Shown: piece by piece, positions 1 to 10,606 of the stretch | How the letters are laid out: every line of letters starts with the position of its first letter | Position numbering within the stretch: position 1 is the stretch's first letter | Source of the DNA: Venturia oleaginea | Taxonomy: Eukaryota > Ascomycota > Dothideomycetes > Venturiales > Venturiaceae | Length of the DNA stretch: 64,000 nt | NCBI GenBank assembly: GCA_013176395.1 | Contig: JABMLP010000017.1 | Span: 806,001 to 870,000 of the forward strand | Reading direction: 5' to 3' | Program-made: the position numbers and the translations under genes | Notes under the pieces: generated by a model | Database searches by the model: none | What the model was told of the DNA's origin: nothing | What the model saw: the letters and a program-made list of their open reading frames with translations, nothing else

Positions 1-738
1 GTCAACAACTCCCACAGTCGTTTCGACGATGGATGTGACGTTGTTGATTGCAGTGATCAAGAGTGGATTTAGGTCCAGAGATTCAAAGACGCGGTGTACG
101 ATATCGACCAGATGACCAAGGCGCACAATGAGCTCCAGTTCTGCATCTACGTCGGAAATTGTAAAGTTGATTTTTCGAATGGACACCGCGACACCAGCGT
201 TGACAGATACCAGATTGGCCACGTTTGCGTTCAGGTTGATATCTGCTGATAAGTTGTCGACATCTAATTCGATGCGTCCAACTGACAATTCGGGAATTTG
301 GAGTAACACATCTGGAGGAGTGCCTGCGCGGGAAGTCGTTGGCCATGGTTTCCTGGCATGATTTTCCTGCGGGGTATAATTGCTGTACGTTGATGACCTG
401 GTCGACGAGGAGGATGGCGTAGGACGTATTGGCGTCGCGATACTCGTGACTAACGGCGAATTTGTTGACGGGGTATCCAGCGGTACTGTCGGTGGATTAT
501 CTGGTGGCGTTGCCACCGTAGGAGCACCGAGAGGAGGGTTTATAGATTGGCTAGGTGGTGCCTGGAGAGGGCCATTTGTAGGCAGCATTGGTTGATCTAC
601 TGCCACAGGCACATATGAAGAACCGGCCACTGGTCTAATCGCAGGCGCACTGGCAAACATACCGGCTTGTGCATCAGTCAATGCCACAAAGGGGCATATG
701 GCCAGAAGAATTTTGTACAACGAAAGAGGAGACACCAT
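1..738 (-). CDS. Secreted protein, paralogue A (3' end outside window)
   Basis: An open frame starts at ATG 738 and runs off the left edge after 246 codons without a stop. The first ~22 residues are a signal peptide (hydrophobic LYKILLAIC core, ending near TDAQA). A Pro/Ser/Thr-rich linker of about 110 residues follows, then a hydrophobic, beta-like domain with PELSVGRIELDVDNLSADIN and, further on, FESLDLNPLL. The same domain, with the SLDLNP motif, is present in the gene at 1217-2251, so the two are divergent paralogues. I know similar hypothetical secreted proteins from ascomycetes but no function. A cell-surface or extracellular role is inferred from the signal peptide only. Confidence 0.75.
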   Translation of the reverse strand, partial: MVSPLSLYKILLAICPFVALTDAQAGMFASAPAIRPVAGSSYVPVAVDQPMLPTNGPLQAPPSQSINPPLGAPTVATPPDNPPTVPLDTPSTNSPLVTSIATPIRPTPSSSSTRSSTYSNYTPQENHARKPWPTTSRAGTPPDVLLQIPELSVGRIELDVDNLSADINLNANVANLVSVNAGVAVSIRKINFTISDVDAELELIVRLGHLVDIVHRVFESLDLNPLLITAINNVTSIVETTVGVVD

Positions 739-1216
739 TGCAATGCAACGAAAGTGATGAAGCGGGAGAATCTGAAGAGGGGACGGTACAAGAGTGAGTG
801 GCATGCAGAGACATACCTTTGCGCATCCCACGGAGCTCGCGATTAAGCTCTATCCCCTCGAACTCTAGGAAATGACTCGGAGATGGGATTGATCTCATCA
901 GGGAGGCAACTTCTTGATTTCCCATCATTAAAAAGCCGTGCGCAGCCTGGCCGTCAGAGTTAGATCCCGGGGAAGAACGAAGATCGAATTAGCGGAATGG
1001 GTTTATAGCCTTCCCTAATGCGAAACGGCTAACAACAGTGAATGCGATAAGCCGATGATTTACCTCACAATAAAGCTCATATTGCTGGTCACCTTCAAAG
1101 TTGGAAAGTTGGATAGACGGTAATCTCAATGCCTACCTTATTAGTAAAGCTGTACTTTGAAATCGGGTGTGCAGACTGTGATGTACGCTGAGCACTATTC
1201 TGCCGCCGCTTCATGA
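739..1216. promoter_or_regulatory. Shared divergent upstream region
   Basis: This is the intergenic interval between the two divergent secreted-protein paralogues. It must hold both promoters. No individual element was resolved, and no coding signal was seen. Confidence 0.4.
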
Positions 1217-2251
1217 AAGAGGCTTCTTCATACTCGCCTTCCAAAGACTCGAATTGTCGCTATCATACATTATACGCTCCATCTCACCAAGTCGTTGCTC
1301 GTGCTTGCTTCGATCGCTCTCTTGGCCGACGCGCAGTCCACATCCTCGACAGCTTCCTCCACCTCGACGGCGAGCCCAAGCGGAGGTCCAAACTCAGGCT
1401 ATGAGAATTATAATCTCACGCAGAAAGGCAGCCCCGACGACACGGTGTACGAAACAGGGTCAACGAGAGGGTACTACACCCTAAATGCCGAGCCAGATGT
1501 GTATCTTAATGCCAGTGTCCATGTGGGCGAAATCTTGGTAGAGGTCGACGACATCTCAGCGAAGATCAATCTGGATGCCCAGATTCTCCAGCTACTGAAA
1601 TTCAATGCTGGTGTGGATGCAAAGATCGGGCGCGTCCGCTTACAGATTCTGGAGGTCAATGCGAAAGTGCTGCTCGAGGCTCGGCTAGGAATTCTTTTGC
1701 TGATGATCAGCGATTTGCTCGATTCTCTCGATTTGAACCCAATCCTGGCTACCCTTGGCAATGATTTGAACCATCTCATCAACTCGACTGGAGCGACACT
1801 CACAGGAACACCTGGTCCTGGGAAGAATGGGCCCGCGAAAGTCAACGATGGAGACAAGATCAACCATAAGAGGGCTTTGCGACTGGAGCAGAACGTGCTC
1901 TATTCAGTCAACGACTGTTCCGGCAATACTCATACGAATCGAATCCTCGCACAGAATGGTGACATTGTCGAGCAGACCTTGGACAACGTCGGAAAGATCT
2001 CTACGGAGCGGGTTGTAGGGAGCTATGAGAAGGACATGACGCCGAACGGATTCAGCTTGCCCGTTGTCCATGATGGCTGGGAAGCTGATGAGTTGGAGTA
2101 TGAGTACGCGCCGTTTCCTGGTTTGAGTGTGGTAGCCTTAATATACAAGGCTCGAGATGGCGGGCAGGTTGTAGGCGCGCAAGTGGTTAGCGAGGCCTTT
2201 GCTGGTGGATCAAGCACGATAGAAAACATGGCAAAGAGCACGCAGACATGA
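1217..2251 (+). CDS. Secreted protein, paralogue B (start unresolved)
   Basis: The frame is open from 1217 to the TGA at 2249-2251 but has no ATG before the hydrophobic segment SLLVLASIALLADAQ (from about 1292), which has the form of a signal-peptide core. The ATG at 1213 is in another frame. The start must therefore come from an upstream exon, or it has been lost or shifted. After a Ser/Thr-rich stretch comes the domain shared with the neighbour at 1-738 (SDLLDSLDLNPIL versus FESLDLNPLL). A second, C-terminal domain follows with CSGNTHTNRIL, FSLPVVHDGW and LEYEYAPFPGLSVVALIY. The function is unknown, and secretion is inferred. It forms a head-to-head pair with its paralogue. Confidence 0.65.
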   Translation, partial: KRLLHTRLPKTRIVAIIHYTLHLTKSLLVLASIALLADAQSTSSTASSTSTASPSGGPNSGYENYNLTQKGSPDDTVYETGSTRGYYTLNAEPDVYLNASVHVGEILVEVDDISAKINLDAQILQLLKFNAGVDAKIGRVRLQILEVNAKVLLEARLGILLLMISDLLDSLDLNPILATLGNDLNHLINSTGATLTGTPGPGKNGPAKVNDGDKINHKRALRLEQNVLYSVNDCSGNTHTNRILAQNGDIVEQTLDNVGKISTERVVGSYEKDMTPNGFSLPVVHDGWEADELEYEYAPFPGLSVVALIYKARDGGQVVGAQVVSEAFAGGSSTIENMAKSTQT

Positions 2252-2633
2252 GAAGAGCTGGTGGGCCGCAGGGGATGATAAGCAGGATGCTCAATGGTAT
2301 AAAAGTGCATTCATCACCTGGACAGACTCGGTCGTGTGGTGATGGCCTTTGATGAAAAGGGGATAGAATTTATGTTAGCAAAAAGAGAAGATGGAAAATA
2401 GGTGGAGGGTCGGACATGTCCCAATCGGGTAATTATCACGTGCAAGAAATCATAATCTTTAAGTATCTCTAGCTCTATCAGATTGTCAAAGCAAAATCTG
2501 TGATAAGACATTTGAATTTCATTGCATTGTAAGTATTAAGATTTTGATGGATTCTCGTGCTTGCGCGGTTTGCTTGCTTATCGATCCTCCTTAGACGCGT
2601 CTACACCAGCTTGACACAAACTCTAACATCCCC
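2252..2633. other. Intergenic, nothing recognised
   Basis: This is the downstream region of the secreted-protein gene. No coding, RNA or repeat signal was seen. Confidence 0.4.
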
Positions 2634-3150
2634 AGGACCAAGCCATCTCCAAAATCAAGAAGCGCAAATCATCCAGCGTCGAAGATGACGAAACCGCTAA
2701 ACCCAAGTCACAAAGAAATCCACCCCTCCCAAGGACGACGAAGCCGACCTCGACCTCTCCTCAATAACCCTTTCAGGTGAAGAGAACCACGCAGTCGGAG
2801 TATATGACACCTGCAACATGATCCGCTCAAAAATGCACGCCTTCATAAAAGTCCACCCCAAAGAAACCGTACGTCAACAACATCAATCCACGAAATCTAG
2901 GCACCTTCATGGCAAAAAACGGTTACGACGCTGGAAACACATCTGAAGCTTTCTACTCTCTGCCTACTCTTCTTCGAGAAACTGCGTATCAAGTAGGGGA
3001 AACCGAAGAGCAAGGAGAGGATTGAGATGGAGAGGATCTGGGGTAAGCTTGGGGGATTTAAAACCATGACTGCTAGTCATAATAAAGCTCTTTCGATGGT
3101 GGCCGGGGAGAAATTTACGAAGCCGAATAAATATTGTGAAACGACTTTGT
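2634..3150 (+). pseudogene. DUF7726-type protein remnant
   Basis: Coding-like pieces lie in order in different frames: ISSITLSGEENHAVGVYDTC, a CNMIRSKM piece, then FMAKNGYDAGNTSEAFYS, then LFFEKLRIK-stop-GKPKSKERIEM, ending near AGEKFTKPNKY. The order, with an IRxK helix followed by FM..NGxxxGxxSxxFYxAxxFFEK, matches the fungal DUF7726 domain as I remember it. One in-frame TAG (in LRIK-stop-GKPK) and at least one frameshift break it. A gap of only ~33 bases with GT-AG borders is too short for a normal intron. Gene death is the simplest reading. DUF7726 has no known biochemical role. Confidence 0.6.
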
Positions 3151-4378
3151 ATCTCATGGGTGGGGGGACGAAGAAAATGGCCTTTTGATTCCTTTCCATG
3201 CTCTGCGCTCTGGAGCCGCTTCTTAACAATTTTTTGCCGAATAACGACCAAAAATCCATGAATAATAATCTCGATTTGGCAATATGGTCTGGATGAAGCT
3301 GTACGATATGTAACCATAGTCTAGCAATACAAACACACAACATCGCGAGCCCCAACCAAGCAAAAACCCCATCTCCCAACTCCAAGTCTCTTTTCCCAAT
3401 CTTTTCATACCCGTCCCCAAAGTCCCCAGTGACCCCAAGGCTCAAAGGGGAAAAAAAAAAAAAAAAAAAAAAAAACCAGAAAAACTATCCACTCCGATCT
3501 CAAATTCAGAACAACTTCATCTCGAGGAAAGGAAGACCTCGCCATGAAATTGTTAATCTCAATCTCGCAATGTCAAGAAGAAGAAAAAAAGGACAAAGGA
3601 CATTCCATCCCCCATCATGAGCTGAAGAAGCTCATAAACATTCCTTGATACCGACCTCTCATCATGTACATATCATCAAAGTAAATAGGCACCTTGACAT
3701 AGAGGCAAGAACCTCCCAACCATTATACACATCTGTCATTTCATTGTCTATAACTTTCGCCACCCTAGCCTACCTACCATCTAAATAACCCATCTCAATA
3801 CAGTTTTCGCGAGCTCGATCCGCACGCGCTTTCTCTCGATATAATACTTCGAAGTTGATGGGCTCGAATCCCTTTTGTCATCTATCTCTTTTGGCAAACA
3901 CAGAAAACAAAAATCCTCGTCTCATCAAGTGAACAAACAGTGCATCGACCCAACAAAACAGATGGGCTTGTTAATTGCATCCTTCTAACATACAGAAAAG
4001 AGGTATATTCTAAGCAAGCCACAAACAAGGGCCAGAGCCTACACACATATTATTCCCCAGCATCGACGATGGCCAGATCGCTTGATCACCTCATCACGCC
4101 CTTCCGAACCCTCCGATGCCAATTCGCCCATGTTGCCTTCCTGTATGATGAATCGTGTGTGTTAAGTACAGAAGGGGGGAAAACCAAATTCTACGCGGCA
4201 CAGGAAGAATGAACAACACCGCCCATGCAATCATAATGCGTATGGTCATGAAGTGAAAATAAAACCCCAGGGATAACCAAATGCAGCGCCTCAATTTACA
4301 AGACTGGATTATCCAAAATTATCAACGTAGTGGAGGCGGTTGGGTACCTTCCTCATCGACAAGGTCAACGAAAGCTTC
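3151..4378. other. Intergenic region with poly-A run
   Basis: No convincing gene is present; the ORFs here have no protein-like composition. The stretch contains a 25-base A homopolymer and ends in the 3' region of the GID7-like gene. Confidence 0.4.
3451..3475. repeat. Homopolymer A25
   Basis: This is an uninterrupted run of 25 A preceded by GGGG. No flanking target-site duplication was found, so it is treated as a simple repeat and not as a retroposed tail. Length may vary between assemblies. Confidence 0.8.
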
Positions 4379-6498
4379 TCAAATGGACCATCTGCGTCAC
4401 GTTAGCAAAGAGTCTGGAACCCGAAGGAGCAGATACTTACATGCGCACTTTGGCGTCATCGCCGGCTGACGCGAAAATGTTCGGGTCCTTGGGATGCCAT
4501 GCAACAGCATTCACACAGCCGCCTCTGTGAGCCTCCAGGGTTTCGACTAGGGGTCCTGTCGTCCGCCAGATACGCACGCGAGAGTCCTCATCGCCGCTAA
4601 TGACGAAGTTCTGATTTGCGCCTCCAAATGCACTGCGTATCATGTTCTTCATCTGCTTTGCGCCATCGAACCTTTGTAATATCTCACCAGTCTCTATGGC
4701 CATCAGATGCAGTATGTTCTTGTTCATGCTAACGAGCATTGTCCTCGAATCAGCACTGATGCTTACTGACGTCATCTGTACTTCGTCGAAGGTCCATTCG
4801 TTTAGCTTTTCTCGTGTATTGTAGTCGTAAACGATGATAGTAGCTTCGAGTATTATGACCAATCGTCGGCCATCTGGCGACAAGCTGATGTCGTAAGGTC
4901 GCATCGCATGCTTGTCATCTTCCCATTTGAAGAGCTGATTGTCTTCGGTATCCCACACTGAAAGTCCCCGGGTGGAATCGTGGGAAGAGAGAACAAAGGT
5001 TTCGCCATTAGGCGCCCACGCAGCAGAACTCACCGGCTGTGTGAATTCATGAATATGTTGAAGTACTGTCCCATCTTGCACATCCCATACTCGCGCCATG
5101 TTGTCAGGCCCCCGCGTACATGTGATGATTTTGGTATCGTCAGGACTCCATGCAAGGTAGGATACACCGGCCTCATGCTCTTCGAGCTGTTGCAGAGGGT
5201 TGAAATTGTTTGCAACATCGTAAATGAAAACTTGCTTGTCCTTGCTTGCAGTTGCTAATTTGGTACCGTCGTTGGAGAAGGCGAGATGCCACACTTCGTC
5301 GCCATGATCACTGAGTTCGTGACGCATCTTCGTTGGAAAATTGGCCCGATCACATTGGTGGTCCACGTAAAGAGATGGTGAATCTGTAGTATTGTGGTAG
5401 AGGCAATTGTGTATCCAGATGTCCTTGACTTCATTGATAAGAACAGCCAATCGGTGTTCCGGTATCATGACGCTCGGAGAAATAGATTCTGCAAATAGTC
5501 AGTTCAAAGATTGAGATGCGGGCAACATTAATCGCTAATTACTCGACAGTTCGGTCAGCAGGTGATTCCGAGAGGTACCAGATGCACCATCCCAGCCTGC
5601 TTGTGCCTTCAGGCCCTCAGAACTGCACATCATAAGACTATTCTCAGCGTTAGCACGTGCGTCTAGGGCATGAACCAAAATGAATTCGCCAGGCATGCTC
5701 TATTTAGAACCCTGCCTTCGAAAGAAAAAGACTCGCCGCATGCTAAGCCGTTTCGGGCACTGCTGAGCTTGTGCGCCCTTGGAACCCATTGAGTAACTTC
5801 ATCTTCGAAGGAAGGCTCCGAACTTTCTCCTACACATTTAGGAAAGCACGCACTTACCTTGATAGATGATGTAGCCGTGCGGTGTCTTGGTGCAAAGGCG
5901 TCAGTTCCTGTCGCAGCACCATTAAGGCATTTCCAATATCTCCCTTTTCCAAGAGTTCCAGATATTTCTGTCGCCGTAACCAAAAAAGCATTTCGTTTTT
6001 GTTAGCACCCTCGGCCAGTTTCAGCCCAGAGAACGTCTGATTATTCCGATAATCCCAGTCTGGTTGTGCTACCGCCTTGCCACCACCATAATTAATCTCT
6101 ACACCTCCACCTGAGTCGCTCAAGCTGCCGCCGAATAAAAGGGCCTCAGCATTCTGCCAGTCTCCGTCCAGAACTGAGCTACGAAATGCTGCCACTGTCG
6201 GCCCCTCGAGCTCGAAACCACTTTCTCGACTCAATGCCGTGGCAGACGTATGGTAGCCCAGGTCGGTCAAGCTTTGTATCAACACCCTTGCCACCTCTTC
6301 TCGATCATGGCCAAACCATTTCGGAGGCAAGGGCCGGCTTGCTACCGCACCATTCTTTGAACCCGAACCATTGTTGTCGACCTTGCCATTTGTGTGGCCA
6401 TTTGCAGCCTTGGAGTGGGAGGGAGATAGGCCGTTTGAGGAGCCGTTGGACAATCGTGGTGATGTTGAGTCTTTTGATGTCTCGCCGTCCGAACGCAT
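4379..6498 (-). CDS. gid7: GID7/WDR26-type LisH-CTLH-WD40 protein
   Basis: Four exons on the minus strand: 6498-5858, 5637-5543, 5488-4441 and 4391-4379, giving 598 residues. The introns are GT-AG (donors GTAAGT, GTAATT, GTAAGT) and keep the frame; the last exon adds only RIWSI and the stop. LisH lies at about residues 65-97 (EVARVLIQSLTDLGY). CTLH follows to about 225 (GDWQNAEALLF, KYLELLEKGDIGNAL, QDTARLHHLSSLMMC). From about 290 there are WD40 repeats (HGDEVWHLAFSNDGTKLAT, VRIWRTTG). This architecture is that of Gid7/WDR26, a scaffold subunit of the GID/CTLH ubiquitin ligase that degrades gluconeogenic enzymes in yeast. Only the ATG at 6498 is available in the exon-1 frame, but that frame is open and protein-like upstream (see 6499-6831), so the true N-terminus may be longer. 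Confidence 0.88.
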
Positions 6499-6831
6499 AG
6501 TGAGATCTCCTCGTCTACGCTTCGACCTTGGCCTTTCAGAGGCAGCTCCCCGGGCGGTGGTGTAGGAAGTTTCAGCAGCTTCTGGCGAAGACTCGCTATC
6601 GCTTCGCCAGCGCTTTGCTGAGGCAGTGGTGACGGAGAGCTCTGGGGCCGGGGAATCGACTGGAAGGGCGGACAGGGTTGAATTGTTGTCGGTTTGGGCA
6701 GAGAGTAGTGGGAAGGTAGAGGGAGTGGGGATCGAGGTGGATGGGTGGTCGGCGGCGAATGGGGTGGAGTTCGGGGGGACGTTGTCTGCCAGGTTGAGTT
6801 GACTTTCGCGGGCACTGGCTGCTTGAGAGGA
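6499..6831 (-). other. Possible N-terminal coding extension of the GID7 gene
   Basis: The frame of GID7 exon 1 stays open for 111 codons upstream, back to a TAG at 6832-6834. Its composition is that of a disordered, Ser/Thr/Pro-rich N-terminus (SAKRWRSDSESSPEAA, then a basic RPRSKRRRGDL just before the Met at 6498). It has no ATG, so use would need an upstream exon spliced near CTCATAG at 6832. Related fungal proteins, as I recall them, carry a similar KRWRSDS-like extension. Confidence 0.4.
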
Positions 6832-6834
6832 CTA

Positions 6835-7515
6835 TGAGGACCGCGGGATCCCTAGCTCTCAAAGCAACAGCATTCGCGACAGCCCAGATAGTACTGGACC
6901 TGTATTTGTATGGGGTAGTACCGAGGAGTGCTGGCCAAGTAGAAAGTCGTGGACGGTAAGGTACTGGATGAGGAAACCGAGTTCAGTGTGTTTACGGAGG
7001 GAGAGAACAATCGGGCGGGTTGAATCAGGTAGGGCTATGCGGTGGATGTGTAGCAACTCCAGGTCGCTATGGGTGTTCTGGTGGAAGAGAGCGGGCTACA
7101 GAGGAGACGAAGTTGTCTTGCGGTGTTGACTTGTCGTGATGCCTCGCCGACTTGGCCGCCAGCAGATGATTGGTCCGGCTTCCTGCTACTGCTGTAACGG
7201 TCGTGTATCGAATTATATGTTACATGTTTACACAGCCACTCAAATTCACTATATCTATGTCTATATATATCCACCCTCTCATCTCCATCTCCCTCTTCAA
7301 ATACCTGACCTATTTCCGTTTGCCTGATCCCGCCAATCCTCGCTCACTCACTCACCATACCTCACCCATCCTTTGATAAGAACTCCGAAAGCCTGTCTTG
7401 TGCCTACGAGTAAGAGCGTGCATTTGACAAGCTAGCCGTGTAAGAGCCGCTATCTACCGACCATATGTTGAATCATTTCCTCGACCGTTACAAACTTCCC
7501 TGCCTTAATCTCGGC
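6835..7515. other. Upstream region of GID7 gene
   Basis: It probably holds the 5' leader and promoter of the minus-strand gene, and possibly a small first exon. No reliable coding segment was resolved. Confidence 0.3.
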
Positions 7516-7938
7516 TTAAGTGGCTGAAGTCGCTTCATCCAACATTATCTCGAGCTGCAACTCTTGGCAATAGCAGAAAGGCACGCTGTAGTCTGCGCCT
7601 GGTATATTGCAACCCAGCCTAATATGCCCAGTATGCAAGTTCGACCATGGAGGAAGGGCAAGCTCTGGGGCAATCCGGCTATGTCTTGGTCTGCCGTAGA
7701 CAAACTCGAAATCTTCCTGTGTGGGAACAGCAGGAGTCATGGGAAAATCGTTTGCTGGTGAACCGATCAAGAAACCCAAGTCCTGCTCGGGATGACTGAA
7801 TGGTGGGTAATCTCGTCACATCTTCAAAGTCTTCAGGAAAGGTGGTTTTCGCAGTTGATTTTCTGGAGTACTACTTAAAGAAAGTTCTGGAATTTGGGTT
7901 GTGGTAAGTTCTGCTCTGTTATTGCTGTTGTTGTCCAT
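7516..7938 (-). pseudogene. Small unrecognised ORF, probably frameshifted
   Basis: ATG 7938 opens MDNNSNNRAELTTTQIPEL and stops after 40 codons. The next frames carry TTFPEDFEDVTRLPTIQ and then DLGFLIGSPANDFPMTPAV, which continues to the stop at 7516. The three segments run in order in different frames and look protein-like, which fits a broken or spliced small gene. No family was recognised. Confidence 0.3.
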
Positions 7939-8703
7939 GTTGATGTTTGTTGAAGAATTGGAGAAAGATTTCTAGCGGCAGATATCTATCTATTTGAAAA
8001 GCTTCGATTCAAAAGCCTGACGGAGAAAAGGGAACCACTTGGATATCACCAAGGACAGTGCGGCGGCCATGGGAGTGGTCATGCAAGGTCACTTCTGTGA
8101 AGATCTTTATACATCGTCACCGACTGTAACCCAGGGGAGCCCAAAGCTCGTCACTGATATCCGCCATAATTATACCATGATTTGAAAACGTCAAGTATTG
8201 ATGACTTTCGACATGTATTCATGTTACGCGCCAGAATAGTCGACATGAAGGGCTTCAAGTTACCCCCGGGGAAGGTCGGTCTGAGATATACCCACTCATG
8301 CTTCAGAATCTGGCGCCTTCCGCTAGGCGTACCGCTGAGCATGCACAACACGAAACTGCGAGGTATCAGCGCTATGATTTCGGGCAAGACCACAAGAATA
8401 GTTGGCAAATTTTACGACATTGCTGCCAAGGTAATAAATCCCTCTACCACAGCTCTCTTTAAGCTTCAATACGGCAAAAAAGCATCCAGCTAACAACACA
8501 ATTGGCGGCCTCAATTCACAGCCAGCATTCATGAAAACGCGAATAATTTTATTGACTTCCTATATCACCCATCCTTCATCCCAAACCCCAGCTATCATTC
8601 CCAGCCCCAGCCCATCTCACTACACACCATCCAAGTCCAAAAGATTACCATCCTCCCCTCCCCAATCCGCCCCTATCCCCACCCCCGCCCTCAACTCACC
8701 AAT
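7939..8703. other. Intergenic, nothing firm
   Basis: There is one 103-codon plus-strand ORF at 8182-8493 without recognisable features. Otherwise it is low-complexity, C-rich sequence near 8590-8700. Confidence 0.3.
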
Positions 8704-9093
8704 CTACTCATTCTGACTTTCAATCTGCTTCCCCTGCCCCTCCAACATAGTCTCCAACTCATTAACCCTAGCCTTTGCTGCCCGAATTCTCGCACAGCGC
8801 CACCTCATGCTATACTCTTCTCTGTCCACCTCTGTGTTTACCACCCAGGGTCTTCACCAAGTCTTACCACAGGCGCCTGCGTATTGTTTAGTGTGGTGAC
8901 ATTTTTTGCAGTTGATTTGGATTATTATGCACATTCTGGATTTGGGTGGGCTTTTGGTGAGGAAGTTTGTGGGTATGGATTGGGAGGTTGGGGTGGGGAG
9001 GATTGTGTTATTGAGGGTGTATTTGTAGACGATTTTTGAAGAGTCATTGGAAGGGTTTAAATCATGTACAGAAGGAACCTGACGCTCGTTCAT
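8704..9093 (-). pseudogene. Small Cys/coiled-coil protein interrupted by an in-frame TGA
   Basis: A 130-codon frame runs from ATG 9093 to TAG 8704-8706. It is broken only by one TGA at 8854-8856 (codon 80). Before it lies a Cys-rich motif (MCIIIQINCKKCHHTKQYAG), possibly metal-binding. After it, in the same frame, comes a charged helix (RCARIRAAKARVNELETM) typical of a short coiled coil. The protein-like sequence on both sides says this was one gene. A 36-base GTAAGA-CACAG segment over the TGA keeps the frame but is shorter than normal introns. It is a recent nonsense mutation, a very short intron or a sequencing error. The family is not known to me. Confidence 0.5.
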
Positions 9094-9637
9094 TCACTAT
9101 ACGAATACCATTCACCCTAGCACTGCCACTCCTTCCCACCACTACGTTATACATTGCCACTTCATCACCAGTGATATCTTCTTAGTGCGTCGGTAATCCC
9201 TCCCCATTCCTCACTCTCTCAACGGATATTTCCAAAATCGCGCCAACTTACAGTTATCACTACAATAACCGTTGAACGCTGTGAGCGTGATAATATAGGT
9301 AGGGCATTAGACACCAAAGAGAACTCCCTTCACACCCCTTCTCTTCGAAGATGCGATTACATTTTGAGAAATAGATTCTGTACGTCCAACACATTCTAAA
9401 GTGGTCGTTAGGAAATCGTTGGACAATGTTTTACGGACTGAGTCGATAAAATGTAGAAGTGAAAGTAAGAGTCCGACCTAGTAAAATCTACATCGCCCCC
9501 TAATCAGAATTTTGGCAAACATATCACGACGTTCACTTCACAGTACGTTGGCAGTTACATTTCTGCTATGACTTGTTGGTTCGATAATCCATCGCCTCGC
9601 TCAGTGGCCTTGCATAAAAAGAGCAAAATGCCGTGCC
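9094..9637. other. Intergenic, nothing recognised
   Basis: No coding, RNA or repeat signal was seen between the small Cys gene and the protease gene. Confidence 0.4.
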
Positions 9638-10606
9638 TTAATTTCCTCCGTTGGCTTTTGTCTGGATAGCAATCTCCGTCTCATCCAGTGCTTCCGTAAG
9701 AGCGATCATATACTGCTCCCTCATAGCGATACTGTGATCAATCCGAGCTTGTTCATCATTTTGGACCACTTCATCCGGATACTCCATCCTCAGAATTGTA
9801 ATCGCAGAAAAGACAGCAAAAACACCACAGTCGATGTTTTGGCTACTTTGTTGTGGGCATCTTTTGTTACAAACCTTAACTTTGAACCAATCTGCATTCC
9901 TGAAGGCCAGATTCGGTGATTCGTATGAGAAACAATGGAGGAGATATTGTAAAGCTGAATCAGGGCACTGCTCATACAGGTCTACAGCAGAATTGAACAT
10001 TTCAATGTTCCCTAGCATCGTGTTCCGGTCCACGAAAGCGAGAATAGTAATCCAGTGAGCTTTTGTCGGATTGTGGAAGAATACAACACCGGTAGCGTCC
10101 ACGGGGATCTCTCGTCCAGGTAAGAGACCGTCAAGCCACATATCGTGGAGCCTTTGTTCGAAATTTCTGTGACTATAGCCTCCGTTGTCCATCTCAACGA
10201 GCGCAGTCATACAGATTTGGAAGAGACCATCTGAGCAAAACCAAATCATGCCTGGTTGATAAGGCTTTGCTCGGAGCCACACAATGCTTTCCATGAGTCT
10301 ATCGGTGAGCCAAGCCGCTGTGCTCTCGCGAGGTACTAGACTAATGATATCATCCAATGTCACCTCTGCTCTCGGGTCCGTTTGAAGCCAAATTGCTATG
10401 GTGTAAAGTGCATCTGAATCCATCTTTTGACCCTCGAGCATGTTGGCCGTTGCCTGATTCTCGAAGTACGGTACAACATCAAGGATCATGGTCGCAATAT
10501 GAGCAGCGACATCATGTTGCCATTCAATATCAAGAAGACGTTGTAAATTGTTATTGGTTGAGCTGTGGCCCTCAGACGTGGAAGTGAAGACCAATTTCTT
10601 CGTCAT
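9638..10606 (-). CDS. Ulp1-like (C48) cysteine protease domain protein
   Basis: 322 residues from ATG 10606 (MTKKLVFTS); the frame also extends upstream, but only with a TTG. The C-terminal half carries Ulp1-family landmarks: His184 in KAHWITILAF, a polar residue after a strand (Asn205 in NIEMFNSAVD), Gln253 seven residues before Cys260, and NIDCGVFAV around Cys260. In Ulp1/SENP proteases the triad is His-Asp-Cys with an oxyanion Gln; here the Asp position appears to be Asn, which is also known in some members. The substrate could be SUMO, NEDD8 or ubiquitin, or it could be a domesticated transposon-type protease. The ~180-residue N-terminal part is unrecognised. It is a single exon and stands alone. 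Confidence 0.65.
   Translation of the reverse strand: MTKKLVFTSTSEGHSSTNNNLQRLLDIEWQHDVAAHIATMILDVVPYFENQATANMLEGQKMDSDALYTIAIWLQTDPRAEVTLDDIISLVPRESTAAWLTDRLMESIVWLRAKPYQPGMIWFCSDGLFQICMTALVEMDNGGYSHRNFEQRLHDMWLDGLLPGREIPVDATGVVFFHNPTKAHWITILAFVDRNTMLGNIEMFNSAVDLYEQCPDSALQYLLHCFSYESPNLAFRNADWFKVKVCNKRCPQQSSQNIDCGVFAVFSAITILRMEYPDEVVQNDEQARIDHSIAMREQYMIALTEALDETEIAIQTKANGGN

Noticed and set aside
3451..3475. Poly-A run as the tail of a processed retrocopy
   Set aside because: No flanking direct repeat and no recognisable cDNA upstream.
3429..3620. Lys-rich ORF over the A25 run
   Set aside because: It is produced by the homopolymer and purine-rich sequence, not a gene.
8182..8493. 103-codon plus-strand ORF
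   Set aside because: No domain, no low-complexity or signal features, no support from codon pattern or neighbours.
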